Source: DASZHJ01 sp035263705
Lineage (GTDB): Bacteria; Pseudomonadota; Alphaproteobacteria; ATCC43930; CGMCC-115725
Assembly (NCBI GenBank): GCA_035263705.1
Contig: DATFRA010000168.1
Span: 1-17,131, forward strand
DNA length: 17,131 nucleotides
Reading direction: 5' to 3'
Shown one piece after another: positions 13,060 to 17,131 of this stretch; position 1 is the stretch's first letter; each line of letters starts with the position of its first letter. Below the pieces are notes generated by a model, which saw nothing but the letters and a program-made list of their open reading frames with translations, had not been told where the DNA came from and did not search any database. Made by a program: the position numbers and the translations under genes.

Positions 13060-13953
13060 CTACGCCGGCGAGGAGGGTTGGCGTGGCGGCCCATTGCCGG
13101 CGGAAGAGGAAGACCATATCTGCCGCATCACGGCCTGATGCAAGGGGCTTTTGGGCTGGCCCAGCCGGCCCACCACCTCGAAATGGTGGTCGCCGGGCTG
13201 GTCCGCGATCTCGAGCGGCAGGCGCGCGGCGCGCCAGGCGCTGGCGAACTCCGCCTGCTGGCGCAGGAACTCGTCGGTCTCGCCGGTGCCGACCGAGAGA
13301 ATCAGCGGTGGCGAGCGCCTCGGCAGATGATGGAGCGGGCTGTTGCGCTCGGCCATTGCCGCGTCGAGGCCGAGCACGTCGTTGAGATAGCAGAGTCGGA
13401 TCGGCTCGAGGTCGTAGAGTCCGCTGATCGCACACGCGCCACGCACGGGATTGTGATCGAGCCCGAACGCCGTCCAGTCGGTCGCGAGCACCATCGCGGT
13501 GAGATGCCCGCCCGCGGAATGCCCGGCGACATGAATGCGCGCGGGATCGATGCCGTTCTCCCGCGCGCGACGGGCGAGCCACGCCACGGCCGCGCGGTTC
13601 TGCCGCACGATCTCGTCCATCTTGGCCTTGGGCGCCAGCGTGTAGTTCACCACGGCGACCGCGACGCCGGCATCCTGGAACGCCGGTGCCAGGAAGCTGA
13701 AATCGGATTTGTCGAGCGCCTGCCAGTAACCGCCGTGGATGAAGAGCAGGCACGGCGCCGGCATCTTCTCGGCCGGAAAAAGGTCGAGGGTCTCGACGTC
13801 GTAGGCGATGTCGAGCGTGCACGCGCGCGCGCGGCGCACGGCTTCCGACTCCTCCTTCCAGCGCCGAAAATACTCGGGATGCTCCGGCACCCGGCCGCGC
13901 AGGAAGTACTGCGCGTCGAGGCCGGCTCGGTCGTAATTTCGATAAAGCGCCAT
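13060..13953 (-). CDS. Alpha/beta hydrolase, arylformamidase (kynurenine formamidase)-like
   Basis: A 297-residue hydrolase of the HSL/arylformamidase type. The oxyanion motif HGGYW is at 73-77, the nucleophile Ser146 in GHSAGG (144-149), and the acid and base are probably Asp227 (ETDEF) and His256 or His257 (GDHHFEVV). The N-terminal part (YDRAGLDAQYFLRGRVPEH) also fits arylformamidase-like proteins. No tryptophan-catabolic genes are nearby, so kynurenine need not be the substrate; hydrolysis of a formamide or ester made by the upstream genes is possible. The start ATG (13953) lies 9 nt after the methyltransferase stop, with GGGGCGG in that gap as a likely ribosome binding site. The C-terminus ends in a low-complexity Ser/Pro tail. 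Confidence 0.87.
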   Translation of the reverse strand: MALYRNYDRAGLDAQYFLRGRVPEHPEYFRRWKEESEAVRRARACTLDIAYDVETLDLFPAEKMPAPCLLFIHGGYWQALDKSDFSFLAPAFQDAGVAVAVVNYTLAPKAKMDEIVRQNRAAVAWLARRARENGIDPARIHVAGHSAGGHLTAMVLATDWTAFGLDHNPVRGACAISGLYDLEPIRLCYLNDVLGLDAAMAERNSPLHHLPRRSPPLILSVGTGETDEFLRQQAEFASAWRAARLPLEIADQPGDHHFEVVGRLGQPKSPLHQAVMRQIWSSSSAGNGPPRQPSSPA

Positions 13954-13962
13954 CGGCCGCCC

Positions 13963-14853
13963 CTAGGTTCGCGCGGCCGGACTCTCGTCCGGCTCGGCCA
14001 AAATGTCCACATGGCCGATGGCCAGGCGCAGTCCGCCGCGTTGCCGCTCGGCATGACGATCGCCACGCCAGCGCGCGAGAGCGAGCGCGGGCTCTGCCTC
14101 ACCCGCGGCCTCGGCCGTGCCATCGATCAGAGCCGCCAGCACCGCATCATCACCGGCACCGAGCCGCCATTCGCCCGCAGCCGTGGTCACGCGATAGCCG
14201 CGCTCGCGGAACAGCCGCTGGCCCATGGCGGCCGCGTCCGGCCCGAGCGCGGGCCCAAAACCCTTGTCGCCGCGCTGATGCCGAGCGAAGGCGCGGGCGA
14301 CCGGGGCATCGTCGAAATGCGGCGGTTGCCAGTCGCGCCGGCCGTCGACGCTGAGCGCCGCGAGGAAGGGCGCGCGCGTGGCCGCAACGCGATCGGCGAG
14401 CGCCTCGAGCCATGGCGCCGAGACGAGATCGAGCAGCGCGGCGCAGGCGACGCCGTGGACCGCGAGCAACACTTCCGCGAGCTCGTGCGCGAGGTCCAGC
14501 GCGACACTGTGCGCGCGCCAGTGCGCCGTGCCGGTCGCCACCGTGACTACGCCGCTGCCGTGGGTGACGCGCCAGCCCTGGCCGCGCGCCCACTGCGCGA
14601 TCTCCGCGGATTGGTGCGCCAGGAGAGTGCGATCCTGGTCGACGAGGCGCCATTCCTGATCGCCGGCGACGAGCGGCGCGAGCGCACGGAAATTCGCGCC
14701 ACTGCCGGCGCCGAGATCGATAACGGACGCGATCTCTCGGCCCGCACGCGCCCGCACGGCGGAACAGAATTGCCGCGCCAGCGCTCGGCTCCGGGCGCGG
14801 AGATCATGCGGCTCGCGCAGCCGGAGCCAATCGAGGGAAAAGCTCTCGATCAC
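13963..14853 (-). CDS. Class I SAM-dependent methyltransferase
   Basis: A 296-residue protein with the SAM-binding motif I VIDLGAGSG (44-52) and an acidic motif II residue (LVDQD, Asp72). Beyond these the sequence is divergent and no substrate-specific family is clear. The start is GTG at 14853 (VIESFSLDWLRLREP), overlapping the glycosyltransferase stop as GTGA; the open frame continues far upstream only as a shadow of the two preceding genes. The coupling makes it likely that it methylates the product, or an intermediate, of the glycosyltransferase and the pterin-synthase-like protein. It is very rich in Ala and Arg and cytoplasmic. Confidence 0.87.
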   Translation of the reverse strand: MIESFSLDWLRLREPHDLRARSRALARQFCSAVRARAGREIASVIDLGAGSGANFRALAPLVAGDQEWRLVDQDRTLLAHQSAEIAQWARGQGWRVTHGSGVVTVATGTAHWRAHSVALDLAHELAEVLLAVHGVACAALLDLVSAPWLEALADRVAATRAPFLAALSVDGRRDWQPPHFDDAPVARAFARHQRGDKGFGPALGPDAAAMGQRLFRERGYRVTTAAGEWRLGAGDDAVLAALIDGTAEAAGEAEPALALARWRGDRHAERQRGGLRLAIGHVDILAEPDESPAART

Positions 14854-15899
14854 GCCGCGAGCCGGTCGAGCGCGGCGGCCCAGCCCGCGACCGCCTGCGG
14901 CCAATCCGGCAGTCGGGCGCCTGCCTTGCGCGCGCCCGCCGCGAGGCGCGCGCGCAGCGGCGGCTCGTCGAGAAAGCGACGCAGCGCCTCGGCGAAGGCG
15001 ACGGCATCGCCCGTCGGCACCAGCAGGCCCGCGCTCGCTGGCACGGTGCCGGGGATGGCGCCGGCGGTCGTGGAGATCACCGGCAGGCCATGCGCCAACG
15101 CTTCCGCCAGCGCCATGCCATAGCCCTCGTGGAACGACGGCAGCACCGCGGCATCGGCCGCTGCGTAAGCCTCGCCCAGGCGCTCCGGGGCCCATTCGCC
15201 CTCGAGGGCGATCCGGCCCTTCAAGCCGCGCCGGCCGATCTCGTAGCGCACTGCCGCCGCGGTTTCCCGATCGCGCGTGAGGCTGCCGATGCAGCGGCAT
15301 GCCCAGCTGCGGTCGGCGAGCCTTGTCAGTGCCTCGATCAGGATCAGATGACCCTTGCGCGGCGTCAGGCTGGCAACGCAGAGGAATTCGATGCGTGAGC
15401 GAGTAGGGCGCCGACGCAGGGGGGGCGCGGGCTTCGCCGTGCCCGGCGGCGTCACCGCGATCCGCGCACGCTGCACGCCGTAAGCCGCGACCAGCCGCGC
15501 CGTGCTCTCGCTCGGCGCGAGCACGCCGCGCGCGAGCTTGAGGAGCCGCGCCTCCAGGAATCCGACGCGGTTCCGCTCCCGCTCGCTCAAGCCGGTCTCG
15601 TCCGCGAGGGGATGGTGGACGAAGGCGACGATCTTGAGTCGCTTCGCCTCGCGCTCGAGGCAATCCGCGAAGGCGAGGAGCGCGAGGCCGTCGATCACCG
15701 CCACGACGCCGTCGGGCAATCGCGCGAGCGCCGCCGCCGCGGCCGTGCGCGCGGTAACGTCGGGTTCGGGGTATCGGCCCGCGAGCTCGATCGCCTCGAC
15801 CGCTCGGCCACCCGCACGCAAGCCCTCGATCACGTGCCGGTCGAAGAGATAGCCGCCGGTGAGCTGGTCGAGCGCGCCGGGCACCAGGAACGCGATCAC
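14850..15899 (-). CDS. GT4-family glycosyltransferase
   Basis: A 349-residue GT-B fold glycosyltransferase. The N-terminal acceptor domain starts VIAFLVPGALDQLTGGYLFD, with a glycine loop. The C-terminal nucleotide-sugar domain shows FLCVASLTPRKGHLILIEAL and the E-x7-E motif in FHEGYGMALAEALAHGLPV, typical of retaining GT4 enzymes. There are no membrane helices. The start is GTG at 15899, overlapping the upstream stop as GTGA. Its place after a pterin-synthase-like gene and before a methyltransferase suggests glycosylation of a small molecule rather than of lipopolysaccharide, but the acceptor is unknown. Confidence 0.9.
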   Translation of the reverse strand: MIAFLVPGALDQLTGGYLFDRHVIEGLRAGGRAVEAIELAGRYPEPDVTARTAAAAALARLPDGVVAVIDGLALLAFADCLEREAKRLKIVAFVHHPLADETGLSERERNRVGFLEARLLKLARGVLAPSESTARLVAAYGVQRARIAVTPPGTAKPAPPLRRRPTRSRIEFLCVASLTPRKGHLILIEALTRLADRSWACRCIGSLTRDRETAAAVRYEIGRRGLKGRIALEGEWAPERLGEAYAAADAAVLPSFHEGYGMALAEALAHGLPVISTTAGAIPGTVPASAGLLVPTGDAVAFAEALRRFLDEPPLRARLAAGARKAGARLPDWPQAVAGWAAALDRLAA

Positions 15900-16300
15900 A
15901 CGAGAGGTCCCTCGAAGGCCGCCCAGGCCACCGGCGACTCCCGCACCACGATGCGGAGCGAGGCGAGGGCGCCCGCGGTGCCGGGCCCCAGCGCGCCTTC
16001 GGCGATCCGCGCCTTGATCCGGCGGAAGATCTCGCCGGCCAGGAACTCCGTCGTGGTGTTGCGTCCGCGGAATTCCGGCAGTTCGTCGAGGTTGCGGTAG
16101 TTGAGCGCCGCCAGGATCTCCTTGAGCGTCGCGAGCGCGCGGCCAATGTCGCAGACCAGGCCGTCGGCATCGAGTTGCGCGCGACGCACCTCCATCTCGA
16201 CCGCGAAGGTTGCGCCATGCAGCTGCTGCGCGGGCCCGAAGATCTCGCCCACGAAACTGTGGGCGATCATCACGTGTTCGCTGACGGCAAGGCTGTACAT
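15896..16300 (-). CDS. Divergent 6-pyruvoyl/6-carboxytetrahydropterin synthase-like protein
   Basis: A 134-residue T-fold protein recognisable as PTPS/QueD-like from IAHSFVGEIFGPAQQLHGATF (about 12-32), LVCDIGRALATLKEIL, LNYRNLDELPEF, NTTTEFLAGEIFRRI and VVRESPVAWAAFEG. In active PTPS/QueD the zinc is held by three His (AH...HGH), with a catalytic Cys and an Asp-His pair. Here His14 and His28 remain, but HGH reads HGA (Ala30), the Cys is absent (GPAQQ), and the Asp-His pair is replaced by Asn-Tyr; Glu121 remains. Standard PTPS chemistry is therefore unlikely. I recall a conserved subfamily with the same HGAT and VAWA motifs, often next to GT4 and methyltransferase genes. The ATG at 16300 follows GGAG at about 8 nt. 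It is the first gene of the run. Confidence 0.85.
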   Translation of the reverse strand: MYSLAVSEHVMIAHSFVGEIFGPAQQLHGATFAVEMEVRRAQLDADGLVCDIGRALATLKEILAALNYRNLDELPEFRGRNTTTEFLAGEIFRRIKARIAEGALGPGTAGALASLRIVVRESPVAWAAFEGPLV

Positions 16301-16526
16301 GGGAAGGACTCCGATCCAGCACCTAGCGTCCTTCGACGCGCGCCCCAACGGGGCGCTTGCTCAGGATGAGGGCGATTTGAACGGTCACAAAGAAAAACCT
16401 CATCCTGAGAAAGCGAAGCGCGCTGAAGGACGCGCTATCCTAGGTCATGAACCCATAAACGCGGCAAGCGATGCCCGCATTTCCAGTGTCAGCATTCGGG
16501 CGCCTTAAGCATCGCACTCTGCTGTC
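16301..16526. other. Intergenic region upstream of the pterin-like operon
   Basis: 226 bases between the TetR gene and the PTPS-like gene, both on the minus strand. Most of it is the inverted repeat pair 16326-16434. No clear -35/-10 pair for the downstream operon stands out, so its promoter may be embedded in the repeat or transcription may read through from the TetR gene. Confidence 0.5.
16326..16434. repeat. Inverted pair of GTCCTTCGA palindromic repeats
   Basis: The left copy (16326-16372) runs GCGTCCTTCGACGCGCGCC to TCAGGATGAGG and holds a GCGCCCCAACGGGGCGC hairpin. The right copy (16398-16434) is inverted, from CCTCATCCTGAG to CTGAAGGACGCGC. They are separated by about 25 nt. They belong to the same class as the repeats at 6745-6860 and 5333-5361, with a different central hairpin. 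Confidence 0.75.
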
Positions 16527-17126
16527 CTATGAGCGGCTGCGTTTTCTCGTCAATTTCCTCGCGCAATTGAGGAGTGTAGAGGCGGCGTCTGCGGCCGACA
16601 GGGCATAGCTTGGGTCACGGTGCACGAGGATTTGGGCGACGGCTCCGTCGAAGAGGGTCATGAGTTGACGGGCGAGAACGGTCGCCTCGCCAAATCTCTC
16701 AGCGGCGAGAATTCCTTCCAACCACGCTTCGAAGCGTTTCTTGTGACGCGCGGCGACCACGCGGGCCGGATGGCCCGGCAGGTTGGCGAACTCGGCTGCT
16801 GCGCGTAGGAAGCTGCACCCTCGCCAGCGAGGATCGTTGGCTTTCTTCCCAAGCTGCTCGAAGATCCGTCGGACTTGGCGCACGGCCGACTCTCCGCCCT
16901 CCGGAATTTCGCCTTGATAGCGGCCTAGGGTCGGCAGATCGCGTTCCTCTAGGTAAGCTGCGATCAAGTCGTCCTTGCTAGCGAAGTGGTAATAGAGCGT
17001 GCGCTTGGTCACGCCGGCCGCCTCGGCGACGGCGTCGACCCCAACGGCCCGAATGCCCTGGCGGTAGAAAAGGCCGTCGGCTGCCGCAATCAGGCGTCTG
17101 CGAGTTTCCGATGAGTCTTTGGTCAT
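16527..17126 (-). CDS. TetR/AcrR-family transcriptional regulator
   Basis: A 199-residue repressor. The N-terminal TetR helix-turn-helix spans about 8-55: RRRLIAAADGLFYRQGIRAV, VDAVAEAAGVTKRTLYYHF, ASKDDLIAAYL. The ligand-binding part (about 60-190) includes RGCSFLRAAAEFANLPGHPA, a pattern seen in TetR proteins that control SDR or xenobiotic genes. The ATG at 17126 lies 5 nt from the window edge, so its promoter and neighbours to the right are not visible. Downstream, 226 nt away on the same strand, is the pterin-like operon. It could regulate a gene outside the window; a link to the dyad elements at 621-670 and 1534-1583 is possible but unsupported. Confidence 0.92.
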   Translation of the reverse strand: MTKDSSETRRRLIAAADGLFYRQGIRAVGVDAVAEAAGVTKRTLYYHFASKDDLIAAYLEERDLPTLGRYQGEIPEGGESAVRQVRRIFEQLGKKANDPRWRGCSFLRAAAEFANLPGHPARVVAARHKKRFEAWLEGILAAERFGEATVLARQLMTLFDGAVAQILVHRDPSYALSAADAASTLLNCARKLTRKRSRS

Positions 17127-17131
17127 GATCA

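Noticed and set aside
12344..13822. Upstream extension of the response regulator frame
   Set aside because: The added N-terminal part overlaps the hydrolase gene out of frame and lacks protein character. ATG 13033 has an AGGAG site and gives the normal family length.
13078..15123. Very long plus-strand open frame (681 codons) opposite the hydrolase, methyltransferase and glycosyltransferase genes
   Set aside because: Arg/Ala/Glu-rich with no domain; three well-supported genes lie on the other strand.
13963..16218. Methyltransferase frame extended over the two upstream genes
   Set aside because: The extension is a shadow of the glycosyltransferase and PTPS-like genes; GTG 14853 overlaps the upstream stop as expected.
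1..17131. CRISPR array, tRNA, rRNA, toxin-antitoxin or phage defence genes
   Set aside because: No regularly spaced direct repeats, no recognisable RNA gene sequences and no matching protein families were seen.

Overview
The window is high-GC DNA (roughly 60-65% by eye) with dense, overlapping genes and several GTG or TTG starts. Protein affinities suggest an alphaproteobacterium of the Rhizobiales/Rhodospirillales type: DUF1993, an IS630 remnant, a CenR-like regulator, an adenylate cyclase with six membrane segments, and GTCCTTCGA...TCAGGATGA palindromic repeats. Taxonomy is inferred from family resemblance only.

Positions 1-4400 look like an accessory stress/xenobiotic island of short transcription units. 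They hold a partial short-chain dehydrogenase (SDR), a DUF1993 protein, a small secreted protein, a second SDR, an Ohr peroxidase, a collapsed IS630 transposase and a MAPEG membrane protein. Two 50-bp dyad promoter/operator elements (621-670 and 1534-1583, 40 of 50 bases identical) plus a half copy at 1604-1624 tie the first three genes to a probable common regulator. Both SDRs lack the catalytic tyrosine. An ArsR-SRPBCC two-gene operon follows (4435-5267).

Positions 5377-8720 hold a cyclic-nucleotide neighbourhood: a class III adenylate cyclase and an MBL-fold hydrolase on the minus strand, separated by an inverted repeat pair, with an alpha/beta hydrolase divergent from the MBL gene. In that divergent gap lies a perfect 16-bp palindrome, TGTGACCTAGGTCACA, which fits the CRP consensus TGTGA-N6-TCACA.

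Positions 8776-12181 (minus) form a tightly coupled three-gene operon: a Peripla_BP_6 substrate-binding protein, a membrane receptor ending right after its HAMP segment, and an OFA-type MFS transporter. They overlap by 4 nt (ATGA, then GTGA). No ABC permease, ATPase or kinase accompanies the binding protein.

Positions 12344-16300 (minus) form a five-gene run: a divergent 6-pyruvoyltetrahydropterin-synthase-like protein, a GT4 glycosyltransferase, a SAM methyltransferase, an arylformamidase-like hydrolase and a CenR-like OmpR-family response regulator. Gene junctions are GTGA, GTGA, 9 nt and 26 nt. The first three look like a pathway for a modified small molecule, possibly a glycosylated and methylated pterin, but the product is unknown. 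A TetR-family regulator (16527-17126) closes the window. The two minus-strand operons are the best candidates for undescribed systems.
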